Positions 8,267 to 15,299 of a stretch of DNA of 20,407 nt are shown one piece after another. Under the pieces are notes generated by a model. The model had not been told where the DNA came from. It did not search any database and was given only the letters and a program-made list of their open reading frames with translations. A program made the position numbers and the translations under genes. This DNA comes from an uncultured Clostridia bacterium. GTDB taxonomy: Bacteria > Bacillota > Clostridia > Christensenellales > Aristaeellaceae. The stretch is taken from the NCBI GenBank assembly GCA_904420265.1, contig CAJFUU010000162.1, positions 1 to 20,407 on the forward strand, read 5' to 3'. How positions within the stretch are numbered: position 1 is the stretch's first letter; each line of letters opens with the position of its first letter.

Positions 8267-9145
8267 CTATTTCGTGCGGTTTACCATCGAATCCACCAAT
8301 TCCCGCAAAAAAGCGGCGCGCGGCCCAAACATCTCCAGCGCCGATACGGCCCGGGCATGTTCGCTTTCGACGCGCGTGCGCGTCTTTTCCACGCCGTAGA
8401 CCGATATGCAGGTCAGCTTGCCGCTTTTTTCGTCCTTGCCCAGCGTTTTGCCCACTTCGGCGGCGTCTCCGGAAACGTCGAGCAAATCGTCGGTCGCCTG
8501 AAACAGCAGGCCAAAGGCCGAGCCATACTGCGTGAGCGCCTCGATCGCCCCGGCGTCCGCGCCGCACAAACGGCAGGCCGCGCGCAGGGGATAGATGAAC
8601 ATACAGGCCGTTTTGCCCTGCTGGATGCGCTCAAGCGTTTCTTCGCGCCCGCTTTCGGGCACGCCGTTCTTTTCGCTGTCCAAATCGAGGCATTGACCGA
8701 GAATCATGCCCGTCACGCCCGCGCCGCGGGCAATTTCAGCAATCGCCTCCAGGCAGGGGCGGGCGCGCCCGGGCAGCTTGAGCGCGGCGGCCAGCATGGT
8801 TTCAAAGGCGAAGTTGAGCAAACCGTCGCCGGCGAGAATGGCCTGTCCCACGCCGTAAACCACATGGTTGGTGGGACGGCCCCGGCGCAGCGTGTCGTCG
8901 TCCATGCCGGGCAGGTCGTCGTGAATCAACGAATAGGTGTGAATCATTTCCACCGCGCAGGCAAAATCCAGCGCCTCCTGCGCGCCGCCAAACATATCCG
9001 CGGCGGCGAGCAACATCGCGGGCCGCAAACGCTTGCCCCCCGCCATGACGCTATAGCGCATGGCGTCGTTCACCACCGCGCCCCCGCCGGGCAAAAGCTG
9101 CTCAAGCCGCTCCTCCACACGGGCGGCGTACTCCCTGAGCGTCAT
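8267..9145 (-). CDS. ispA: Polyprenyl (farnesyl-type) diphosphate synthase
   Basis: A 292-residue trans-prenyltransferase that joins isopentenyl diphosphate to allylic diphosphates, probably making farnesyl (or geranyl) diphosphate. The first aspartate-rich motif is DDLPGMDDD (Asp76-Asp84). It has the two-residue Pro-Gly insertion of type II bacterial farnesyl diphosphate synthases. The second is DDLLD (219-223). GGKRLRP (36-42) binds isopentenyl diphosphate, and GQCLDLDSE (150-158) and QGKT (176-179) are also family features. Its stop overlaps no gene, but its start overlaps the xseB stop by 4 bases (ATGA). Chain length is inferred from the motif type and from the xseB-ispA-dxs context, not proven by it. 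Confidence 0.94.
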   Translation of the reverse strand: MTLREYAARVEERLEQLLPGGGAVVNDAMRYSVMAGGKRLRPAMLLAAADMFGGAQEALDFACAVEMIHTYSLIHDDLPGMDDDTLRRGRPTNHVVYGVGQAILAGDGLLNFAFETMLAAALKLPGRARPCLEAIAEIARGAGVTGMILGQCLDLDSEKNGVPESGREETLERIQQGKTACMFIYPLRAACRLCGADAGAIEALTQYGSAFGLLFQATDDLLDVSGDAAEVGKTLGKDEKSGKLTCISVYGVEKTRTRVESEHARAVSALEMFGPRAAFLRELVDSMVNRTK

Positions 9146-9360
9146 TGCGCATCCTCTCCTTCCAGCGGCTCTTCGCCGTTTTGCGTCAACACGCGGATGC
9201 GCTTGTCGCCTTCTTCCAGCAGTTTTTCCAGCCGCGCCTTGAGCGCCATGCCGCGTTCAAAGGCCTGGAAGGATTCTTCCAACGGCATTTCCCCGCTTTC
9301 CAGCGCGCGCACCAGGCTTTCCAGTTCTTCCATACCCGATTCAAACGTGAAGTTCTCCAT
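9142..9360 (-). CDS. xseB: Exodeoxyribonuclease VII small subunit
   Basis: XseB is the small helical subunit that assembles on XseA to form exonuclease VII, a single-strand-specific, ATP-independent nuclease. The 72-residue protein reads FESGMEELESLVRALESGE near the N-terminus and PLEESFQAFERGMAL in the middle, which is the standard family pattern of two amphipathic helices. It is followed by a charged acidic tail. Its first 20 bases overlap the 3' end of xseA, and its stop overlaps the ispA start. The pair is therefore strongly coupled. Length is typical for the family. Confidence 0.94.
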   Translation of the reverse strand: MENFTFESGMEELESLVRALESGEMPLEESFQAFERGMALKARLEKLLEEGDKRIRVLTQNGEEPLEGEDAQ

Positions 9361-10552
9361 CCCTTACCTCCGCGCCGACGTTGCCGTCGCGCATATGCAA
9401 TTCAATAGCGTCGCCGCCGCGCAGCGCGCGCGCTTCGCAAACGCATTTTCCGTCCTTGAAAACCACGGCGTAACCGCGCCGCACCACGCCCTCCGGATCA
9501 AGCGCCGCAAGCGCGCGCGACGATAGCAAAAGCCTTTTTTCCAACGCGTCCCGCCGCCGCGTCAGAGCCTGCGGCAGCCGGGCCGCAAGCGCTGCAAGCG
9601 CCGTTTCCCGACGCTCGATGAGCATGCGCCGCGGCATCGAAAGCGCCGCTGAAGCCGCCGCCGTCTGCAAGCGGGCGCGGCGAAGTTGCTGCGCGCGGGC
9701 AAGCGCCGCCGTCAGGGCCCGGGAAAGCGACAAGACCGACTGTTTCAGCTCCGCAACGACCGGCACAGCCAGCTCCGCCGCGTTGGAGGGCGTAGAGGCG
9801 CGCGCGTCGGCGACAAAATCGGCGATGGTGAAGTCCGTCTCATGGCCCACACAGGAAATTACCGGTATGCGCGAGGCGGCGATGGCCCGGGCGACCGCTT
9901 CCTCGTTGAACGGCCACAAATCTTCCATGGAACCGCCGCCGCGGCCGACGAGGATCACATCCGGCCGGCCGTCTTCGTTGAGGCGGCGAATTGACTCGAC
10001 AATCTCCTGCGCCGCGCCCGCGCCCTGCACCGCGCAGGGGGCCAGCAACACGCCCACATTGGGGTCGCGCCGCTTGGAGACGCGAATGATGTCGCGAATT
10101 ACCGCGCCCGTGCGCGAGGTGGCCACGCCGATCATTGTCGGCAAAAGGGGAATTTCCCGTTTGCGGGCGGGATCAAACAGCCCCTCTGCGGCCAGCTTCT
10201 TCTTCAGCGCCTCAAAGCGCAGGTAGAGGTCGCCCGCGCCCTCGGGCTGCATTTGGTTGACGTAAAGCTGATAGTTGCCGCCCTGCACATACAGGGAGGC
10301 CGAACCGCGCGCGGTCACGCGCATGCCGTCCGCAGGCTGGAAAGTGAGCCCCGCCGCCTGTTGGCGCAAAAGCACGCACTGCACGCGCGAAGTTTCATCC
10401 TTGAGCGCAAAGTAGCAATGGCCGCTGACATGGCGCTTAAAGCCGGAGATTTCGCCGCGCACCGCCACCGCGCGCAACACCGGGTCGCCCGCCAGCTTGC
10501 GGCGCACGTATTCGTTCAGTTCCGTAACCGAGAGCGCCCACTTGTCATCCAT
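9341..10552 (-). CDS. xseA: Exodeoxyribonuclease VII large subunit
   Basis: XseA is the catalytic subunit of exonuclease VII. The 403-residue protein starts with an OB-fold DNA-binding domain (LSVTELNEYVRRKL at 7-20, VRGEISGFKRHVSGHCYFAL at 31-50). The catalytic core contains GVATSRTGAVIRDI (142-155), VGRGGGSMEDLWPFNEE (202-218) and SCVGHETDFTIADFVADARASTPS (233-256), the hallmark segments of the family. A coiled-coil region rich in Ala, Leu and Arg follows, then a C-terminal segment DPEGVVRRGYAVVF. The ATG at 10552 is chosen because it begins the conserved domain, has GGAG upstream and overlaps the folD stop by 8 bases; an upstream in-frame start would extend further into folD. Confidence 0.96.
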   Translation of the reverse strand: MDDKWALSVTELNEYVRRKLAGDPVLRAVAVRGEISGFKRHVSGHCYFALKDETSRVQCVLLRQQAAGLTFQPADGMRVTARGSASLYVQGGNYQLYVNQMQPEGAGDLYLRFEALKKKLAAEGLFDPARKREIPLLPTMIGVATSRTGAVIRDIIRVSKRRDPNVGVLLAPCAVQGAGAAQEIVESIRRLNEDGRPDVILVGRGGGSMEDLWPFNEEAVARAIAASRIPVISCVGHETDFTIADFVADARASTPSNAAELAVPVVAELKQSVLSLSRALTAALARAQQLRRARLQTAAASAALSMPRRMLIERRETALAALAARLPQALTRRRDALEKRLLLSSRALAALDPEGVVRRGYAVVFKDGKCVCEARALRGGDAIELHMRDGNVGAEVRDGELHV

Positions 10553-11393
10553 GCCGTTTCTCCGCCGCGAGGATTGCATTTTGCATCAGCATGGCAATGG
10601 TCATCGGCCCTACGCCGCCGGGCACGGGGGTAATTGCGCCCGCGACCGGCTCGGCGGTGGCGAAATCCACGTCGCCCATCAGCTTGCCGTTGTCCAGACG
10701 GTTGATGCCCACGTCTATGACCGCGGCGCCGGGCTTGACCATGTCGCCGGTAATCATGCCCGGCCGCCCCACCGCCGCCACGAGAATATCCGCGTCGCGG
10801 GTAAAGCGGGCCAGGTCCTTTGTGCGCGAATGGCAAACGGTCACGGTGCAATGCTGGTTCAGCAGCAACATGGCCATGGGCTTGCCCACGATGTTGGAGC
10901 GCCCCACCACCACGGCGTGTTTGCCGGCAAACTCCACGCCAGCGCGTTTGAGAAGTTCCATGCACCCGGCCGGCGTGCAGGGCAAAACGGATTCCTGGCC
11001 TGTGAACAGGCGGCCGGCGTTGACCACGTGGAAGCCGTCCGCATCCTTTTCCGGAGCGATTTCAGCGAGCACGCGCGCCTCGTCAATGTGCTTTGGCAGG
11101 GGCAGTTGCACCAGCATCGCGTCCACCGAGGGGTCCGCGTTGAGGGCGCGAATCTGCTCGATGAGTTCCGCTTCGGTCACATCCGCCGGAAAAAGCAATT
11201 CCCGCGATTCAATGCCAATCTCCGCACAGGCGCGCTTTTTGTTGCGCACATAAATTTTGCTGGCCGGGTCGTCGCCCGCCAGAAGCACCGCCAGACAGGG
11301 TACGACGCCGTCCGCGCGCAGCGCCCCGGCGCGCACCTTCAACTCCGCGCGGATTTCCGCCGCGACCGCCTTGCCGTCAAGAATTTTTGCCAT
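10545..11393 (-). CDS. folD: Bifunctional methylenetetrahydrofolate dehydrogenase/cyclohydrolase FolD
   Basis: FolD interconverts 5,10-methylene-, 5,10-methenyl- and 10-formyl-tetrahydrofolate in the cytoplasm, usually with NADP. The 282-residue protein has the catalytic YVRNK segment (Tyr48, Lys52), VQLPLP (95-100), KDADGFH (116-122), PCTPAG (138-143), the dinucleotide-binding GRSNIVGKP (164-172) and PVPGGVGPMT (256-265). The ATG at 11393 has an excellent GGGAGGA site upstream. It overlaps the 3' end of the TsaD-like gene by 17 bases and xseA by 8 bases. nadK further along the same operon supplies the NADP cofactor pool, a possible functional link. The nusB to folD to xseA order matches B. 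subtilis except for the inserted TsaD-like gene. Confidence 0.97.
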   Translation of the reverse strand: MAKILDGKAVAAEIRAELKVRAGALRADGVVPCLAVLLAGDDPASKIYVRNKKRACAEIGIESRELLFPADVTEAELIEQIRALNADPSVDAMLVQLPLPKHIDEARVLAEIAPEKDADGFHVVNAGRLFTGQESVLPCTPAGCMELLKRAGVEFAGKHAVVVGRSNIVGKPMAMLLLNQHCTVTVCHSRTKDLARFTRDADILVAAVGRPGMITGDMVKPGAAVIDVGINRLDNGKLMGDVDFATAEPVAGAITPVPGGVGPMTIAMLMQNAILAAEKRHG

Positions 11394-12324
11394 TGTTTTG
11401 TTCCTCCCAACCAATGAGCGCCACGCCGCAGGCGTTGTCGCCCGACATCTCTGGTTTGCCCCAATGCGCCTGCACCGGACAGGACAGTTTTGCCAGCCGC
11501 GCGGGAAGCAGTTCCCGCAAGAGCGCCGAAGACGCCACGCCCCCGGAAATCAGGGCTGCGGAGAGCCGCGTGCGGCCGTAAGCGTCGCTGATGAGATACG
11601 CCACCGCCCGGGCAAGGTAGGAATACACCTCCGCCGCCACATCTTCCGGGGCCGCGCCGGCCTCCAACATGCGCATGGCCTGCGCCTCCGCGCCGGAAAA
11701 AGATACTTTGCCGTCGCGATGCGAAAGCGGGAAGGCGCCCCGCGCCGTCCCCCGCCGCGCCATGGCCTCCAGCGCCGGGCCCGCCGGGAAGGAAAGCCCC
11801 ATGCGCACGCCCACGCGGTCGACAAGCTGGCCCGCGTGCAAATCGCTGGAGCCGCCCAACCGTTCAATCTTTAACCCTTCGCGCACGCGCAGCGCTTCCG
11901 TGGTTCCCCCGGAAAGATGCAGGGCGATAAATTCCCCCGGCAGCGCGCCCGCGCCCTCCATGGCGGCGCGCACGTGACCCTGCTGATGGCTGGTTTCCCG
12001 CACGGGTACGCGCAGGGCCGCGCCAATGGAGCGGGCAAAGGCCGTACCCGCCGTGAACACCGGCATGTACGACCCCTCGGCATCGCGCGGGCGCGCGCTC
12101 GCGCACACGCAGGCGATGCGCGCATCCGCCGCCTCGCGGAGCATGTCTTCCAAAAGCGCGGGCAGACGCTGAACATGCTGAAACAGCGCCTCAGACTGCC
12201 GCAGCCCCCGCGCGCCCTGCGCCACGTCCAGAAGGCGTCGCCGGCTGGCGATTACGCCTCCTTCCCCCGCCAGCGCCACGGAAGTGGTATAGCAGCTTGT
12301 GTCGATTCCCAGCGCGCACCTCAT
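11377..12324 (-). CDS. TsaD/Kae1-family paralogue (peptidase M22-like)
   Basis: A 315-residue protein of the ASKHA/Kae1-TsaD fold. The N-terminus GIDTSCYTTS (6-15) corresponds to GIETSCDET of true TsaD. HQQGH (His113, His117) keeps the HxxxH metal ligands, and Asp296 in SGDNACG matches the third ligand. SGGVASSALLR (260-270) and LHLSGGTTE (136-143) are nucleotide-site motifs. True TsaD is about 335-345 residues with HHxEGH and makes t6A in tRNA with TsaB, TsaC and TsaE. This copy is shorter and divergent, and sits between nusB and folD without tsaB or tsaE. I regard it as the clostridial TsaD-like paralogue of unknown role, often mislabelled O-sialoglycoprotein endopeptidase. Its start overlaps the nusB stop by 4 bases. 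A genuine tsaD would be expected elsewhere in the genome. Confidence 0.85.
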   Translation of the reverse strand: MRCALGIDTSCYTTSVALAGEGGVIASRRRLLDVAQGARGLRQSEALFQHVQRLPALLEDMLREAADARIACVCASARPRDAEGSYMPVFTAGTAFARSIGAALRVPVRETSHQQGHVRAAMEGAGALPGEFIALHLSGGTTEALRVREGLKIERLGGSSDLHAGQLVDRVGVRMGLSFPAGPALEAMARRGTARGAFPLSHRDGKVSFSGAEAQAMRMLEAGAAPEDVAAEVYSYLARAVAYLISDAYGRTRLSAALISGGVASSALLRELLPARLAKLSCPVQAHWGKPEMSGDNACGVALIGWEEQNNGKNS

Positions 12325-12719
12325 TGCGCCGCGCCTCGGGAAATGCCGCCCAGGACGCCGTGGATGAACTGCGGCGATTTTTCGCTGGAATAAAGGCGCG
12401 CCATTTCCACGGCCTCGGTAATAATTACATTTTGGGCAATTTGTCCCAGCGACATTTCATAGGCCGCCAGGCGCAGAATGGCCAAGTCCACCTTGGAGAG
12501 CCGCTCCAGCTTCCAGCCGCGCGCGTTTTCCTCAATGCGCCTGTCCAGCGCCTCCACATTTTCCACAACGCCCTGAAATATGCGTTCCATATAGGCGTAT
12601 TCTTCCTCGCCAGGCTTTGCGCCCAGCAGATTCAGGCGCGTTTCCTCGCCGCCTTCGCCGCCCATTTCCCATTCGTAAATCAGCTGCATGGCATGCGTGC
12701 GCGCCGTAACTCGGTTCAT
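12321..12719 (-). CDS. nusB: Transcription antitermination factor NusB
   Basis: NusB binds boxA RNA together with NusE (ribosomal protein S10) and takes part in rRNA antitermination. The 132-residue, mostly helical protein has the family features: ARTHAMQLIYEWEM at the N-terminus, a central FQGVVENVEALDRRIEENA, WKLERLSKVDLAILRLAAYE, and a C-terminal NVIITEAVEMARLYSSEKSP-type segment followed by FIHGVLGGI. I chose the ATG at 12719 because AAAGGAG lies upstream at good spacing and the conserved domain begins there. It lies 81 bases downstream of amaP, with a strong hairpin in the gap. The stop overlaps the start of the TsaD-like gene. Confidence 0.95.
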   Translation of the reverse strand: MNRVTARTHAMQLIYEWEMGGEGGEETRLNLLGAKPGEEEYAYMERIFQGVVENVEALDRRIEENARGWKLERLSKVDLAILRLAAYEMSLGQIAQNVIITEAVEMARLYSSEKSPQFIHGVLGGISRGAAQ

Positions 12720-12742
12720 TTTCCCCGCTCCTTTTGACACAA

Positions 12743-12779
12743 GCATTGCGGTGGCGCGTGTTTTGCGCCGCCGCAATGC
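12743..12779 (-). terminator. Strong hairpin between amaP and nusB (possible attenuator or partial terminator)
   Basis: A 15-base stem with one mismatch (12743-12757 with 12765-12779) and a 7-base loop occupies the amaP-nusB gap. Read leftward, it is followed by TTGTGTCAAAAGG rather than a T run. It is therefore more likely an RNA processing/stabilising structure or an inefficient terminator than a full stop. It sits only 23 bases before the nusB start codon and just upstream of its ribosome site. Confidence 0.45.
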
Positions 12780-12800
12780 GTTTCCCCCGGTCTGCCGGTG

Positions 12801-13682
12801 TCAGTTTTTCTCCTCGGAAGGCGCTCCGGCGTCTTCCGTCACATCTTCCGCCATGTCCTGTTTTTCGGTCTCGCCGTTTTCGTCCGTATCAAAAAACAGA
12901 TCCGCGTCCTCAATTTCCTCTTCCTCCGCTTCCGCGGGAGGCGCGGCGCCTTCGTCTGCCTCCGCCCGTTCTTTCGGAGGCGTCAGCGGCGGCCACAAAT
13001 CCTCGCTCTCTTCCTCCGCCGGTTCCGGGGCGGGAATTTCGGGCACGGGAGCGGCGGCTTCCTGCGCCGCTGCCGCGGCGACCTCTTCGTTCCGATGGCG
13101 CTTGCGCGGCCAGACGGGCTTCTTCGCCTGCGGCTCGTCCTCTGCGGCAAGGGAAGTGACGGTCACTTCCACGTCGCGCACAGCCACGCCGCAGTTGGAC
13201 TCGATGCGGTTGCGAATGGCGCGCTGCATGTTGGTGGTTACGCTGGGCACGTGCGCGCCCGCCTCCATGACCAGTTCCACCGCCACTTCGATGGCGTCGT
13301 CGCTGCCGGAGACGTTAATCTTCATCTCGTGCACGCCTTCCACGCGCCCCACGGCCCGCCGCGCCATTTGCGCCAGCGCCGAAAGCGCGATGCGCACCTG
13401 CCCGCCGTCGCCGGAGTTGACGGTGATGAACGAAGCCGCGGCGTGCCGCTTGCCCTTGCGGAAAATCATCATCAGCATATACGCGCTCAAAAGCGCCACA
13501 ATCGCGGCCAGGCCCAGACCGATCAATGCGGCGATAAAACTGCCCGCCGCGCCCTCAAGAGCGCTGAACAGACCGCCGAACAAATCTACGCCAAAGGGCC
13601 GCAGCGCCATGCAGAGGCCGAACGCCAGCGTAATGAGCACGTACAGGAACATCAACATTCTGTCCCAGAAACTCGTCTTCAT
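12801..13682 (-). CDS. amaP: AmaP-like membrane anchor for Asp23 (alkaline shock response)
   Basis: A 293-residue membrane protein resembling AmaP, the staphylococcal anchor that recruits Asp23 to the membrane. Two hydrophobic segments lie near residues 9-27 and 48-75. A short basic stretch (FRKGKRH) follows, then an Asp23/Gls24-like soluble domain around 85-195 (FITVNSGDGGQVRIALSAL, later GVAVRDVEVTVTSLA). The last 90-100 residues are low-complexity, rich in Glu, Ala and Pro, and longer than in typical AmaP. The ATG at 13682 has AAGGAGG upstream. It lies 46 bases downstream of the asp23-like gene, whose product is its expected partner. In Firmicutes these two genes are often adjacent. Function in this organism is inferred from family and context. 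Confidence 0.83.
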   Translation of the reverse strand: MKTSFWDRMLMFLYVLITLAFGLCMALRPFGVDLFGGLFSALEGAAGSFIAALIGLGLAAIVALLSAYMLMMIFRKGKRHAAASFITVNSGDGGQVRIALSALAQMARRAVGRVEGVHEMKINVSGSDDAIEVAVELVMEAGAHVPSVTTNMQRAIRNRIESNCGVAVRDVEVTVTSLAAEDEPQAKKPVWPRKRHRNEEVAAAAAQEAAAPVPEIPAPEPAEEESEDLWPPLTPPKERAEADEGAAPPAEAEEEEIEDADLFFDTDENGETEKQDMAEDVTEDAGAPSEEKN

Positions 13683-13728
13683 GGGGCCTCCTTCCCCGGC
13701 CCGGCCAAAGCGCCGGGGCCGCGCCCCG

Positions 13729-14391
13729 CTACGCTTCCTTTCCGGCGGTTTCCTCGTCCGCCGCAGGCGCGTCGGGCAGGTCGTTCATATCCTCTTCGAC
13801 GTCGACATCATCGTCCACATCTTCAAGGTCGTCATCGTCTTCGACCAAGTCGTCTGCATCGTCCACCAGGTCGTCTTCCAAAATGTCGTCCCCGGCCAAA
13901 TTGGAGGCGTCCTCTGCCGCGGCGCCGGCGTTTTGTTGCGCCTCCGCCTCCTGCATGCTCTTTTCCAGCAGCTTCTGCTGATGCTCTTTCAGTTCCTGCG
14001 CGGCGCGGTGCTCGCGCTCGAAACTCACGCCCTGCACGTGCACGTCTACATTGCGCACATCCAGGCCGCTCATGGTCTCTATGGCCTTTTTGACATTTTC
14101 CTGAATGCTCTTGGCCACATCGGGCACGGGAGAGCCGTATTCGACGACGATGGTAACATCCACAGCCACGGTGCCGCCGTCGATATCCACGCGCACGCCC
14201 TTGGTGAAATTGCGGCTGGATTTGCGGGAAAACATATCGGCAAAGCCCGTCGAAGCGCTGGCCATGCTGGCCACGCCCTCGACCTCCTGCGCCGCCAGAC
14301 CCGCGATGGTCTCGACCACGCCGGTGGCAAAGGATACGCTGCCGTCCGGATTTTCGTCGAGCTTGACGTCCGACGGATAATTGTCGCTCAT
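13729..14391 (-). CDS. Asp23/Gls24 family envelope stress response protein
   Basis: A 220-residue Asp23/Gls24 (DUF322) protein, the counterpart of YqhY that precedes nusB in B. subtilis. The domain covers about residues 10-125: GSVSFATGVVETIAGLAAQE, then VEGVASM, then VRVDIDGGTVAVDVTIVVEYG, and ending NVDVHVQGVSFE. After a short Glu/Gln-rich helix the C-terminus is an extreme acidic tail of about 60 residues made largely of Asp and Glu. The ATG at 14391 has a perfect AAAGGAGGT ribosome site and a near-consensus sigma-A promoter upstream, so it heads the operon and is probably well expressed. In Staphylococcus Asp23 binds AmaP and affects cell wall stress; YqhY is linked to acetyl-CoA carboxylase control, but no acc genes are present here. 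Confidence 0.9.
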   Translation of the reverse strand: MSDNYPSDVKLDENPDGSVSFATGVVETIAGLAAQEVEGVASMASASTGFADMFSRKSSRNFTKGVRVDIDGGTVAVDVTIVVEYGSPVPDVAKSIQENVKKAIETMSGLDVRNVDVHVQGVSFEREHRAAQELKEHQQKLLEKSMQEAEAQQNAGAAAEDASNLAGDDILEDDLVDDADDLVEDDDDLEDVDDDVDVEEDMNDLPDAPAADEETAGKEA

Positions 14392-14416
14392 ATCGCAGAC
14401 CTCCTTTACTTTCCCT

Positions 14417-14445
14417 ATTATAACAGAAAACCGCGCCGCTGGCAA
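14417..14445 (-). promoter_or_regulatory. Sigma-A promoter of the asp23-to-recN operon
   Basis: On the - strand TTGCCA (14440-14445) and a perfect TATAAT (14417-14422) are separated by exactly 17 bases. Transcription would start about 15-20 bases before the asp23 ribosome site. The -35 box begins about 10 bases after the spoIIIAH stop, and no terminator separates the two operons, so readthrough from spoIIIA is also possible. Confidence 0.82.
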
Positions 14446-14455
14446 ATGGTTTGCT

Positions 14456-14938
14456 TTAATTTATCGGAATGATTTTGACGTTTCCGCTTTCCACATCCGT
14501 CTCGCGCAAGACCAGTTCCAGAATCACCGCGCTTTCCTCGCGGGTGAGGGCTTCGGCGCGCACAAGCACGTTGGCCGTATCCTCATGCACGGTAACCACG
14601 CAGTCCGCATAACCGCGCGCGCGCAAAACGCCCTCAATGGTGGTTTCCTGCTCGCTCCAGGCAAGCAGGGAAAGCAGCGTGCGCTGGGCCAGGGCCCTGG
14701 TTTCATCGTCGGTGTTTTCGCCATAAATGATGTCGTTGAGTTGCGCGGTCTGCATATCGCGCATCTGCTCGCGCTCGAGGCGAAATTCCTCGAGCGGGTC
14801 GGCCTGCGGCTCTGCGCTTTGCGTGGGCGCGGCGAGCGTTTCCACAGCTTGCCGTTCCTCAGGATGCAAAAACCACGCCAGCGCGCCCGCCAAAAGCGCC
14901 GTCAAGAGGCACAGCGCCGCGATCCATTGCCTGCGCAT
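14456..14938 (-). CDS. spoIIIAH: Stage III sporulation protein AH
   Basis: SpoIIIAH is the mother-cell ring protein that binds forespore SpoIIQ across the intermembrane space, forming the channel that supports forespore sigma-G activity. About 160 residues: a single N-terminal transmembrane segment (about 5-25), a charged Gln/Glu-rich linker, then a C-terminal YscJ/FliF-like ring domain (RGYADCVVTVHEDTANVLVR, ending VKIIPIN). The ATG at 14938 is preferred because GGGGGG lies 6 bases upstream; the in-frame ATG at 14944 abuts that motif and is the alternative. The 5' end overlaps spoIIIAG by 80-86 bases, which is unusually long. It is the last gene of the spoIIIA set and ends just before the asp23 promoter. 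Confidence 0.9.
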   Translation of the reverse strand: MRRQWIAALCLLTALLAGALAWFLHPEERQAVETLAAPTQSAEPQADPLEEFRLEREQMRDMQTAQLNDIIYGENTDDETRALAQRTLLSLLAWSEQETTIEGVLRARGYADCVVTVHEDTANVLVRAEALTREESAVILELVLRETDVESGNVKIIPIN

Positions 14939-15299
14939 ATTCATCCCCCCGCATTTCTATAACCTCAATCCGGTCAAGGTCCACATTCAGAAGCGCCCGG
15001 GCCGCCTGCATCAGCGAAAGTCGCACCCGCACCTGCCCCGCGCCCTCGGCGACGATCACGACGCCCACAATCTCTTCTTCCCGTTCGGTCACCATGGCGC
15101 GCACATCTCCGGCCCCGTCCACGGCCGACAGCACGCGCTCCAGGCGCGCCTCCAGTTCTGTGGACTGCGCCGCCGTTTCCCCGCCGGGGTTTTGCGTAAG
15201 CACCAGCGCCGCCGCGCACGCCGCCACCAGCAGAAGAAGCCATTCCAGTTTCCGCGCGCCGCGCAGCTTTTCGCGCAGGCCCCGCCACGTTCCCATCAT
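14859..15299 (-). CDS. spoIIIAG: Stage III sporulation protein AG
   Basis: SpoIIIAG forms a large ring in the mother-cell membrane of the SpoIIIA-SpoIIQ complex. The 146-residue protein has a hydrophobic segment at about 19-36 (WLLLLVAACAAALVL) and an ectodomain with ELEARLERVLSAVDGAGDVRAMV followed by VVIVAEGAGQVRVRLSLMQAARALL and DRIEVIEMR, the normal end of the family. The reading frame then continues for 29 more residues (from Gly118) inside spoIIIAH. Overall it is shorter in the ectodomain than B. subtilis SpoIIIAG. The ATG overlaps the spoIIIAF stop (ATGA). An alternative start is the next codon, also ATG. Confidence 0.87.
   Translation of the reverse strand: MMGTWRGLREKLRGARKLEWLLLLVAACAAALVLTQNPGGETAAQSTELEARLERVLSAVDGAGDVRAMVTEREEEIVGVVIVAEGAGQVRVRLSLMQAARALLNVDLDRIEVIEMRGDEYAQAMDRGAVPLDGAFGGRAGVVFAS

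Noticed and set aside
6434..9526. A 1030-codon + strand open frame opposite dxs and ispA
   Set aside because: Antisense to two clear genes; its length comes from the GC-rich codon bias of the real genes and the product is His/Arg/Ala-rich with no motif.
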